22,011 nt of DNA from an uncultured Bacilli bacterium (GTDB lineage Bacteria; Bacillota_I; Bacilli_A; RF39; UBA660): assembly GCA_934149515.1 (NCBI GenBank), contig CAKPFD010000012.1, positions 1 through 22,011 of the forward strand. Reading direction: 5' to 3'. The translations under genes were made by a program, and so were the position numbers. Positions within the stretch are counted from its first letter, which is position 1. Every line of letters starts with the position of its first letter. Positions 15,894 to 22,011 of this stretch are shown here, in pieces. The notes beneath the pieces are model-generated. The model made no database searches. It was given only the letters and a program-made list of their open reading frames with translations, and was not told where the DNA came from.

Positions 15894-15929
15894 AAAAAAG
15901 AACAAATATTCATTAAAATATTCATTCTT
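15894..15929 (-). terminator. Terminator at the end of the toxin/WXG/holin/lysin island
   Basis: Arms 15917-15929 and 15898-15910 pair over 13 positions (two G-U) around a 6-nt loop, followed by six T on the minus strand. It lies 5 bases after the stop of the M23-type gene. Confidence 0.7.
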
Positions 15930-15933
15930 ATTT

Positions 15934-16611
15934 TTAAAGTAGATACAAGTTCTGTCCCTTTTTTAGAAAAATAGCATACATACCATCTTTAGGACAAGTA
16001 AAAATCAATGCTGGCATGACCTCTTTTTCTTCATTTTTCGAATTCTTTTCTTCTTCTTTTGGTATTTCAGGTTCATTTCTATCCTCTTTTACTTTTTCTG
16101 GTTCTATTTTTTTAAATGTATATTGATGACTATCTAAAATATGAATAGAATCATCAATCCATAAACATTCTGTTATATCTTTTCCATTATTAATAGACCA
16201 ATAAGAAGCACGATTTTGATGCCAACCACTGCCTGTAAATTTACCCTTACCACATTCTATATGCACATGATTACCAGTGGCATTTCCTGCTGTTCCTTCT
16301 TCATAAAACCTAGCACCAGCTTTAATAATCTGTCCAACTTTTAAATTAGATACATCATTATCATGAGCAAACAACACCGTCATATAATCAATTGTGCCAT
16401 CAGGATATAAAACCGGTTCCAAACTTTCAAGCCATACCTCATTTGCATCTTGGGTATAAATTTTTTTAATAACACCAGTAAAAGGTGCCTTCATATAATC
16501 AATACCAGAATCACTACCAGCTTCATCAATCGCAAAACTATCTCGATGAGTTCCTTCATTCATTCCTTGTGTAATGCGCATATATTGACTAGGATATAAT
16601 GGCCTTTCCAC
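15934..16611 (-). CDS. M23-type (LytM-like) peptidase, endolysin-like
   Basis: A 225-aa protein with an M23-like domain at about 10-145: THRDSFAIDEAG gives His 22 and Asp 29, FAHDND gives His 83, and GNHVHIECGKG gives His 115/His 117, matching the zinc ligands and active-site His of lysostaphin-type endopeptidases. H-x6-D rather than H-x3-D is a divergent spacing. A K/E-rich linker (about 165-200) leads to a 25-residue tail (LIFTCPKDGMYAIFL) of unknown role. There is no signal peptide, as in phage endolysins. It starts with GTG, sharing a base with the TAG of the holin-like gene (TAGTG), so the two are translationally coupled. The pair resembles a phage lysis cassette, but no other phage structural genes are present. 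Confidence 0.78.
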   Translation of the reverse strand: MERPLYPSQYMRITQGMNEGTHRDSFAIDEAGSDSGIDYMKAPFTGVIKKIYTQDANEVWLESLEPVLYPDGTIDYMTVLFAHDNDVSNLKVGQIIKAGARFYEEGTAGNATGNHVHIECGKGKFTGSGWHQNRASYWSINNGKDITECLWIDDSIHILDSHQYTFKKIEPEKVKEDRNEPEIPKEEEKNSKNEEKEVMPALIFTCPKDGMYAIFLKKGQNLYLL

Positions 16612-16952
16612 TATGTATCACTTCCTGTTTTAATAATATTCTCTTTTGGTATAACAACATCACCTTTTCTAACTAAAGATGAATAAGAAGCAAGCTTTCC
16701 TTCTAGCGACTTATAAATCGTATCTGCCCCTATAAAACTGAAAAAACCAACCCATAAACTTTCAGGAAACTCAATCGTTGTAAAACTAAGACAAAACAAA
16801 ATACCACATATCATATTAACAATAAAGCTATAGATACAAAGACAATCAGAACACTTAAATTTTCTTTTCGTTTTTTGAACAAAAGCACAAGTAATCGTAC
16901 TAAGAGCAATAGAAACCACTAACATCTGTTGCAAAAGAGTTAACTTCAACAC
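16611..16952 (-). CDS. Holin-like small membrane protein, 113 aa
   Basis: Three hydrophobic segments at about 6-24, 38-58 and 62-80, with a Cys-rich bend (KFKCSDCLCIYS, residues 32-43) between the first two and a polar tail. Size, topology and position immediately before and overlapping an endolysin-like gene suggest a holin, which would let the signal-less M23 protein cross the membrane. I recognise no specific holin family, so this is mostly context. It starts with GTG and has a strong purine-rich GGGGAGG 9 nt upstream. It follows the small helical genes of the WXG cluster by 78 bases. Confidence 0.6.
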   Translation of the reverse strand: MLKLTLLQQMLVVSIALSTITCAFVQKTKRKFKCSDCLCIYSFIVNMICGILFCLSFTTIEFPESLWVGFFSFIGADTIYKSLEGKLASYSSLVRKGDVVIPKENIIKTGSDT

Positions 16953-16974
16953 AATGCCTTCCCTCCCCTAAAGT

Positions 16975-17004
16975 AATGTATGCTAAAAAGGAAAAAAGGT
17001 GCAA
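16975..17004 (-). promoter_or_regulatory. Possible separate promoter for the holin-lysin pair
   Basis: On the minus strand TTGCAC (16999-17004), an 18-nt spacer and TACATT (16975-16980), 22 bases before the GTG. It is one mismatch from consensus in the first half of the -35 and weaker in the -10, so it is only suggestive. Confidence 0.4.
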
Positions 17005-17018
17005 AAAAAGCATCTTTT
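16992..17018 (-). terminator. Weak hairpin after the 80-aa gene
   Basis: GATGC/GCACC-type arms with an A-C mismatch around a seven-T loop, extended by A/T pairs and followed by six T on the minus strand. It could partly terminate the WXG transcript before the holin gene. It overlaps the candidate promoter at 16975-17004. Confidence 0.35.
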
Positions 17019-17030
17019 AAAATACTAAAA

Positions 17031-17273
17031 TCACATTTTTCTTCGAACTGATGGAATAACAACAGATGTAAATTCATCCTTTACAATAGAATTTTGTTTT
17101 TCTAAATATAAAAAATCAGCATCACAAATTAAATTATTATCTACTAAAAGTGAAGATTTTACATTGTTTTTCAAATTCCCATAAATTTCATCTAATTTAT
17201 TAAATTGTTTTCTTATTGTTAAAAGTTGGTAATATAAATTTCTATATTTACGTCTTAAAATTTCATCATTCAT
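17031..17273 (-). CDS. Small helical protein, 80 aa
   Basis: No family recognised. The first 55 residues form a basic amphipathic helix (RRKYRNLYYQLLTIRKQFNKLDEIYGNLKNN) consistent with a coiled coil. The end is VVIPSVRRKM. It has no signal or membrane segment. AGGAG lies 6 nt from the ATG, and the gap to the preceding gene is 8 bases, so it belongs to the same operon. Small coiled-coil proteins of this kind commonly accompany LXG/WXG100 effectors as partners or chaperones; that role is inference. Confidence 0.75.
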   Translation of the reverse strand: MNDEILRRKYRNLYYQLLTIRKQFNKLDEIYGNLKNNVKSSLLVDNNLICDADFLYLEKQNSIVKDEFTSVVIPSVRRKM

Positions 17274-17281
17274 AATAACTC

Positions 17282-17581
17282 CTACAAAACATCTAAATTA
17301 TTAAAAGTAGCAGATGTCTTTTTTGATAATGTAAGATAAGTATTGATATTTTTTCTTAACACTTCAATATCACTAGTATGTACAGTATTAATAGTTTTAT
17401 ATTTTCTAGATAATTCTACTGAAATATTTTTAAGATTTTCAGTATTATTGGTATGATAAAACTCTAATAAAGTATTAAGTGTTTGTTGAATAGATGAAAG
17501 CGAAACATCTTCTAATCGTTTATACATATTCATTTTTTCAACAATTCTTTCAATTTCTTCTATATTCATGACACTTTTCAT
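17282..17581 (-). CDS. Small helical protein, 99 aa
   Basis: No family recognised. It is predicted to be all-helical (IEEIERIVEKMNMYKRLEDV, LSSIQQTLNTLLEFY, VELSRKYKTINTV, VLRKNINTYLTLSKK), about the size of a WXG100 protein and with a helix-turn-helix hairpin layout, but it has no Trp at the turn. AGGTGA 4 nt before the ATG overlaps the stop codon of the preceding WxG-like gene, indicating coupled translation. It is probably a partner protein in the T7SS-like cluster. Confidence 0.75.
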   Translation of the reverse strand: MKSVMNIEEIERIVEKMNMYKRLEDVSLSSIQQTLNTLLEFYHTNNTENLKNISVELSRKYKTINTVHTSDIEVLRKNINTYLTLSKKTSATFNNLDVL

Positions 17582-17588
17582 AATTCAC

Positions 17589-18149
17589 CTAAATAAATGG
17601 CCTAATATCCATTTCTTTCATCACTTCTATTGTAATCTTAGATATTCTATAATTAACTTCGTGTTCTATTTCTCTAATTGTATTAAATGTTTTTTTCGTT
17701 TCATCACGAACAGTTTCCATTTTATTTCGCATAGCAATAAGACGGCTTCGTTCACTCCTAATATATCTTGCTTCTCTAGTGCAAAAAGAAAGGTTAAGAT
17801 TATTATATAGTTGAATAATAAAATTTAATTTTTCAATATACTGATTAAAGGAATGAATCGTTTCATCTTGTTTATCTAAATAACAAACAATTTTGTTACC
17901 TAAATTTTGATATTTTTGAAATAGATAAGTATAAACATCTTTAACATCTTTCATCTCTTGTATCGTTGTTTTTATTTTTAATTTTTGTCTTTCTATTTCT
18001 TGAAAGTATGCTACAGAATGACTATCATTCCAAAAAGAAGTAGCAAATGAAATCTGATTATAAAAATTCAAATAAATTGCTTCATAATCTTCTATTAAAT
18101 GATTCAATTTATTTGTTGTATCCTTTAAGGAATCAACTCTTATTTCCAT
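17589..18149 (-). CDS. WXG100-like helical protein, 186 aa
   Basis: The N-terminal 90 residues resemble WXG100/LXG proteins: a first helix, a turn with ATSFWNDSHSVAYF (Trp 40 of a W-x-D variant), then a second helix (EIERQKLKIKTTIQEMKDV). The remaining residues are long charged helices (ERSRLIAMRNKMETVRDETKK). It has no signal peptide, as expected for type VII substrates or their partners. ATG at 18164 is also in frame, but it abuts the hairpin and has no ribosome binding site; ATG at 18149 has GGTGA 9 nt upstream. It sits between the larger WXG-like gene and two small helical genes. Confidence 0.7.
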   Translation of the reverse strand: MEIRVDSLKDTTNKLNHLIEDYEAIYLNFYNQISFATSFWNDSHSVAYFQEIERQKLKIKTTIQEMKDVKDVYTYLFQKYQNLGNKIVCYLDKQDETIHSFNQYIEKLNFIIQLYNNLNLSFCTREARYIRSERSRLIAMRNKMETVRDETKKTFNTIREIEHEVNYRISKITIEVMKEMDIRPFI

Positions 18150-18164
18150 ATTCCCAATCACCAT

Positions 18165-18212
18165 TTTCTAAATATAAGCCAACTATTTGTTTAGTTGGCT
18201 TATATTTAGAAA
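18165..18212 (-). repeat. Perfect 21-bp inverted repeat between two WXG-like genes
   Basis: Arms 18165-18185 and 18192-18212 are exact reverse complements around a 6-nt loop. It begins 17 bases after the stop of the larger WXG-like gene and ends directly before an ATG at 18164. Neither strand has a proper T-run after it, so it is not a typical intrinsic terminator. It may be an mRNA processing or stabilising hairpin, or a translation-limiting structure. Confidence 0.85.
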
Positions 18213-18229
18213 AAGAAATTTTTTCTAAA

Positions 18230-18874
18230 TTATCCTTGTGTAGAAAATGCTTGTGCTACTTTTCCACCTAAATCACCATATTGACCAACAGTATTTTCTA
18301 CTGCATTTTTTGTTTGATTAGTTAAATCTTCTGTTGCAGTATTAATTTTATCTTTGATAATTCCTAAAGATGAAATTAAGTTATTTGCCATATCACCACC
18401 AACAAAACCACAGTTTTGTACTGCTTGTTGTGCACTAGTTAAAGCATCTCTTGCAGATGATGCAATCGTTGGTAATTTACTTGCAACTTCATTTGCAGCA
18501 CTTAAATCAATTCCACGAACTCCACCGATATTTTCTTGGATAGAGCTAACATCAATTGTTTTAGTAATTGCAGAAAATGATGTTGGTGAATAAGATGAAT
18601 CTGTCTGTTGTGCCCAAGCTTGAGCAGCACTATTCATTGAAGCAACTACACTTTCAAATACACTATTAGAACTTTTTAATAACTGATCAATTGCAGGTTT
18701 AAAACTATTGTTAAAAAAGTTAACAGATGAAGTACAAGCCCACTTATCAGACATACCCCCTACAAATTGACTTTGCATTACATCACATAATGTATACATT
18801 AATTGTTCATAAGCAGAATTTACTGCTTGAATAGATTGGTTTACAATCGAAGGATCAAAACCAGTTAATGCCAT
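18230..18874 (-). CDS. WXG100-like type VII secretion protein, 214 aa
   Basis: The N-terminal half has the WXG100 helical-hairpin plan: NQSIQAVNSAYEQLMYTL, then GGMSDKWACTSSVNFFNN with Trp 45 at the turn (W-A-C in place of W-x-G), then a second helix. The rest is Ala/Ser-rich helix (AANEVASKLPTIASSARDALTSAQQAVQ), like ESX/LXG-secreted proteins. There is no signal peptide. AGGAGG lies 9 nt from the ATG, the best ribosome binding site in the island, suggesting high expression, as is usual for ESX structural substrates. It is separated from the upstream small gene by 103 bases holding repeats and from the next gene by the 21-bp hairpin. Secretion by a T7SS encoded elsewhere is inferred. Confidence 0.75.
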   Translation of the reverse strand: MALTGFDPSIVNQSIQAVNSAYEQLMYTLCDVMQSQFVGGMSDKWACTSSVNFFNNSFKPAIDQLLKSSNSVFESVVASMNSAAQAWAQQTDSSYSPTSFSAITKTIDVSSIQENIGGVRGIDLSAANEVASKLPTIASSARDALTSAQQAVQNCGFVGGDMANNLISSLGIIKDKINTATEDLTNQTKNAVENTVGQYGDLGGKVAQAFSTQG

Positions 18875-18896
18875 AATATTTTCCTCCTCAATTCAT

Positions 18897-18963
18897 TATA
18901 ATAGAAATTCTTCTATCTATTATAGAAATAACACATAAAAAATAAGACGTCAACAATATTGAC
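18897..18963 (-). promoter_or_regulatory. Leader of the WXG-like gene with two inverted repeats
   Basis: This 103-bp intergenic region contains TATAATAG/CTATTATA (18897-18904 with 18917-18924) and GTCAA/TTGAC (18949-18953 with 18959-18963). On the minus strand TTGACG overlaps the second repeat and two TATAAT sequences occur downstream, but no pair has ideal 16-18-nt spacing, so the promoter cannot be fixed. A promoter or operator here would explain separate expression of the WXG-like genes. Confidence 0.4.
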
Positions 18964-18977
18964 AACATTTAACACAA

Positions 18978-19334
18978 TTATTTTTGTTTGTGTAAATCTG
19001 AATAGACTTTATCAATTTGATCCTGACCAAACAAAACTAAATTTTTATTATCAGAATCATAACGAACACCAGCATAATCAGAAGTAATAAAATCATCAAA
19101 ATGATAATCAACATATTTAACAACAAGTTTTTCGTCTACTGATGATTTAAGACTAACAATATCTCCAACCTTCAACTTATCAAAATATGTAGTATCCGCC
19201 AATTTTTTTAGTTCAAAATATGATTTAGTATCACCAACAACATATCCGTTTTCATCCAAAAAACGAACATCTCCTTTATTAAGTGAAAATCTACTATTAG
19301 GTCCAGTATAAACATCATCAAAATTAGAATTCAT
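18978..19334 (-). CDS. Small protein overlapping the toxin stop; candidate immunity protein, 118 aa
   Basis: No family recognised. The protein is soluble and acidic with several beta strands (GDVRFLDENGYVVGD, VGDIVSLKSS, KLVVKYVDYHFDDF, NKNLVLFG) and no signal peptide. ATG at 19334 has GGAGG 5 nt upstream and overlaps the stop of the toxin-like gene as ATGA; a TTG at 19346 is in frame but less likely. A small gene translationally coupled directly after a polymorphic toxin is the standard position for an immunity protein, so that is the leading guess, by context only. Confidence 0.7.
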   Translation of the reverse strand: MNSNFDDVYTGPNSRFSLNKGDVRFLDENGYVVGDTKSYFELKKLADTTYFDKLKVGDIVSLKSSVDEKLVVKYVDYHFDDFITSDYAGVRYDSDNKNLVLFGQDQIDKVYSDLHKQK

Positions 19335-22011
19335 CGTACCCTCCAACTTAAATTTTTTTTAATTTGTTCAAAAACTGCATTTATATTATCAATACTAGAA
19401 TTATAAAAACGATTTATTGCAAAATCAATTACATAATCCGGAATATCATAATTCCGACAGTAATTAATCAAATTAGATAAATTACTATTAGGATTACTAA
19501 CCAAATGACTATTTAACTCTTGTTTTGCTCTAAGATCTTGCAATTGATAAGAAACATTTACTAAAGGTAAAGCAACATCAGTATTTCGTAAATACTTAGT
19601 ATTAAGATTGCCAACAAATCGAGTCCTATCTAATGCATCAGCATCTTTTAAGATCTTGGCTATATTTCTAACAGCAAAACTATCAGTCTCTGATACGTTA
19701 TAATTTTTAGCAATTTCATCAAAGTTGCAATTATCAACATATTGAAGTATTGAGTAAAAATCTTCAACTGAGCAATTATATAAAAAATCAGAATCTGAAC
19801 ATACATTTAAAGCCTGATGAAAAAGAGCCGCTAATGTTTCGGTTTGTGTTTTACTATTAGAACAGCGCCGAAACAAATCATTAACTGAGCAATTTTCACT
19901 TAAAGAAATATCCAGTTTATCCAAAAGTGCATCGAATGAATACGCATTTTCCACCGTTTCATGATATTGAATAATAGTAAGAATTTTATTAAGTGCAGTT
20001 TCAGACCATTTCCCATTTAAATCAGAAGAAGCAATTCCAACACTTCTGGTAGCATGATCTTGGTGACCATCAGGTATTCTAAATGCTCCTACATCATGAT
20101 ATTTAGCAGCTTCAGTTAATATATCCATATCAGAATTGTTCAATCCTAATTGTTCTCCCATATACATAGCAAATAACATTACTCTTTCAACATGATCAAT
20201 ACCATGTTCAGGATAGGATCCTTTAGAATACACAGTATCAATATCAGATATAGATTCTTCAAATTTATTTAAGAGATCACTATCAGATAATTGTTTTAAA
20301 AATTTGGAAACATCAATACCAGAATAAAGATCTGGATTATATTGTTTACTATACTTATAATCAGTAAGATAAACATCATCACCTCTTAAATTCATATTCG
20401 TAATGACATTTGTGCAATTCACAGAAGTTTTATTAGAAGTAGATGGTGGTATTAATTCAGCTTTAACAATAAGTTTACCATTTACTATCTCTGGATTTGA
20501 CAAAATTCGAAAATTCGAATTTCGTGGAAGAAGAAACTCATATGCACTATTATTAATGAAAACACCTTGAGTACCATCTGGAGCTAAAATTTGTAACATT
20601 ATTCTATTATGCCAATAAGCTCCATTTTTAGCTAAACTAGTACTAGTAAAAGCTTTATCATTAAATATAGTGCCTGGTTTTAAAGCATTGACATCAATTT
20701 GCTCACCATCAAAGAACAAAGCATTAACACCTCTAAATAAAACAGTATCTCCTTGAAGTGGTGGTGCTTTTGCTATAATATTATCAAGCTGATAAACAAT
20801 AGAATCCAAACTTCTACCTTGAATTCCCTCCATTCCAAGTGTAGTATCAGGAGTGTTTAGATCAAGTAATTGTTGTAATATCAAAGGATTAGTACCATCA
20901 AATTCATGACTTCCACCTTTAATAAAATTCATTTCAAATAAACATTCTCTTAAAAAGGCACATAAAACAGGACCGGCATTAGTATAAGCTCTTCTAGTTT
21001 CAAATTCATTATAGGTAAATGCACTGTCATAAAGGCCAGAATTTTTCCTAAAGTTTTCTGCCTGTTCTTTTGTCCATCTTACCGCATTATCCATTCGTTT
21101 TAAACTATCATTTATATCAGACAATTTTGTAACATCTATTTGCGGACTAGGTGAATTATCAGAACTATAATTTTTCAAATTCATCAATTGATTACCAATT
21201 TCAATCAATTGCTTAATTTTATCCAAACGTTCAATGTTGTTTTTATCTAAGGAAAAAATTTCTTTTTCTGTTGTAGTATATTGACTAAGCAAAGATAAAT
21301 ATTCTCCAGAATAGCCCGTCAGTTGTTGCTTTGCTATTTTTATAAAATCTGGTAAGTCATCACCATAAGGTATATTTTCAACATTATTAAGTAAAGCTTC
21401 TCTTAACTGACTTTGCTCAATTAACATATCACGATATTCAGCTGATAATTTAGTAGTTCCTTTACTGTTTACTGCATTATCACTCTCGTATTCTGCAATT
21501 TTTTGAGACAAATCATTATAAGCATTTAATGCATCATTGACACCAATTGATTCTGTTTTAGCATCAGCTCCATTAATTACATTATTAAATGCATCAACTT
21601 CACTCATTCCATCATTGATATCACCAATCAATTGATGAAAAGCATCACTTCCAAGATGAATAATTTTACCACCAACATTGACAGCAATCGTTTGAGCACC
21701 ATTTAAAACACCAGAAGTAATAGCACCTGCAATAAAAGATTGAACAGATTGCTCTGTAAGATCGGTTAAATCAACCGTCTTTCCTAAAATAATAGAATCA
21801 TAAAAACCACTTGTCAAAATTTCTTGAGCAAATTCTTGCTCACCTTCTTTAAACATTTTAGTAAGGAATGAAGCAGATTCATCTGTCATTGAAATTCCAG
21901 GTAAGCTACCTAAAACTCTTTCTAGTAGTGCATCACTAGTACCAGAAGCAATACCATAAAGTGCTGCTCTCCATGGCTCATATCCTTCAATTAAAGCATT
22001 ATGATAACTAT
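19331..22011 (-). CDS. C-terminal part of a large toxin-like protein: ADP-ribosyltransferase-like and HD domains
   Basis: The frame stays open to the right edge, so the gene is 5'-truncated; 892 residues are visible. Residues 1-110 (GYEPWRAALYGIASGTSDALLERVLGS, KEGEQEFAQE, SFIAGAITSGVLNG) are Gly/Ala-rich and resemble the hydrophobic pre-toxin region of polymorphic toxins. A coiled-coil-rich linker follows. An ADP-ribosyltransferase fold at about 340-520 shows Arg 426 (VLFRGV), STS at 456-458 (FTSTSL) and AYEFLLPRNSNFRI with Glu 491. The first Glu of the usual E-x-E is Ala. An HD phosphohydrolase-like domain at about 600-800 shows HGIDHVERV, KYHDVGAF (His 638, Asp 639), HATRSV and LKDADALDR. 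Toxin function and T7SS export are inferred from the domains and the WXG-like neighbours. A methionine at 21889 is internal. Confidence 0.85.
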   Translation of the reverse strand, partial: SYHNALIEGYEPWRAALYGIASGTSDALLERVLGSLPGISMTDESASFLTKMFKEGEQEFAQEILTSGFYDSIILGKTVDLTDLTEQSVQSFIAGAITSGVLNGAQTIAVNVGGKIIHLGSDAFHQLIGDINDGMSEVDAFNNVINGADAKTESIGVNDALNAYNDLSQKIAEYESDNAVNSKGTTKLSAEYRDMLIEQSQLREALLNNVENIPYGDDLPDFIKIAKQQLTGYSGEYLSLLSQYTTTEKEIFSLDKNNIERLDKIKQLIEIGNQLMNLKNYSSDNSPSPQIDVTKLSDINDSLKRMDNAVRWTKEQAENFRKNSGLYDSAFTYNEFETRRAYTNAGPVLCAFLRECLFEMNFIKGGSHEFDGTNPLILQQLLDLNTPDTTLGMEGIQGRSLDSIVYQLDNIIAKAPPLQGDTVLFRGVNALFFDGEQIDVNALKPGTIFNDKAFTSTSLAKNGAYWHNRIMLQILAPDGTQGVFINNSAYEFLLPRNSNFRILSNPEIVNGKLIVKAELIPPSTSNKTSVNCTNVITNMNLRGDDVYLTDYKYSKQYNPDLYSGIDVSKFLKQLSDSDLLNKFEESISDIDTVYSKGSYPEHGIDHVERVMLFAMYMGEQLGLNNSDMDILTEAAKYHDVGAFRIPDGHQDHATRSVGIASSDLNGKWSETALNKILTIIQYHETVENAYSFDALLDKLDISLSENCSVNDLFRRCSNSKTQTETLAALFHQALNVCSDSDFLYNCSVEDFYSILQYVDNCNFDEIAKNYNVSETDSFAVRNIAKILKDADALDRTRFVGNLNTKYLRNTDVALPLVNVSYQLQDLRAKQELNSHLVSNPNSNLSNLINYCRNYDIPDYVIDFAINRFYNSSIDNINAVFEQIKKNLSWRVR

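Noticed and set aside
15934..16952. A prophage
   Set aside because: Only a holin-like and a lysin-like gene are present; the genes upstream are WXG/toxin-type rather than tail, capsid or integrase genes.
17568..18593. Plus-strand open frames opposite the WXG cluster (17568-17810, 18047-18271, 18354-18593)
   Set aside because: All are antisense to tightly packed genes with good ribosome binding sites and have no initiation signals.
21767..21889. Methionine at 21889 as the start of the toxin-like protein
   Set aside because: The frame is open upstream to the window edge with protein-like sequence (GYEPWRAALYGIASG), and no ribosome binding site precedes this ATG; the gene continues outside the window.

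Overview
The window is strongly AT-rich, uses the standard bacterial code (TGA appears as a stop, TGG as Trp), has AGGAGG/AGGTG-type ribosome binding sites, and carries sortase, SpaA-type surface protein and WXG100-like genes. This points to a low-GC Gram-positive (Bacillota), plausibly an uncultured gut lineage of the Bacilli/Erysipelotrichia/RF39 kind; the taxon is inference. Nearly all genes are on the minus strand. Only a phospholipase C-like/SpoIID-like pair and a ZIP transporter are on the plus strand. No tRNA, rRNA or CRISPR array was seen, and no gene-free stretch exceeds 300 bases.

Layout. (1) 1-2.7 kb: the end of an IS3-like insertion sequence at the window edge, then a two-gene unit encoding a large uncharacterised protein and a PD-(D/E)XK nuclease-like protein. 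(2) 2.8-8.5 kb: phosphate acetyltransferase with a YerB-like membrane protein, a SleB-type wall hydrolase, a hypothetical protein, an HtrA protease, and an Abi_2/HEPN abortive-infection-like protein whose gene overlaps htrA. (3) 8.6-15.9 kb: envelope genes: Zn-dependent phospholipase C-like protein, degenerate SpoIID-like protein, N-acetylmuramoyl-L-alanine amidase, a small membrane protein, a sortase, a thioester/SpaA-repeat surface protein, and a divergent ZIP metal transporter. (4) 15.9-22 kb: a minus-strand accessory island running from a large toxin-like protein (cut by the right edge) with ADP-ribosyltransferase-like and HD domains, through a 4-nt-overlapping small gene, a WXG100-like protein, a second WxG-like protein, two small helical proteins and a holin-like membrane protein to an M23-type lysin-like protein.

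How they may work together. The sortase and the SpaA-type protein look like a dedicated surface-display pair with two departures from the norm: no obvious catalytic Arg in the enzyme, and a VPDTE-like sorting signal in the substrate. The right-hand island looks like a type VII secretion (ESX/LXG) effector locus that ends in a holin plus peptidoglycan hydrolase, a combination that suggests a holin/lysin-assisted release step. This is the most promising candidate for an undescribed system in the window. The T7SS ATPase and channel genes are not in the window.
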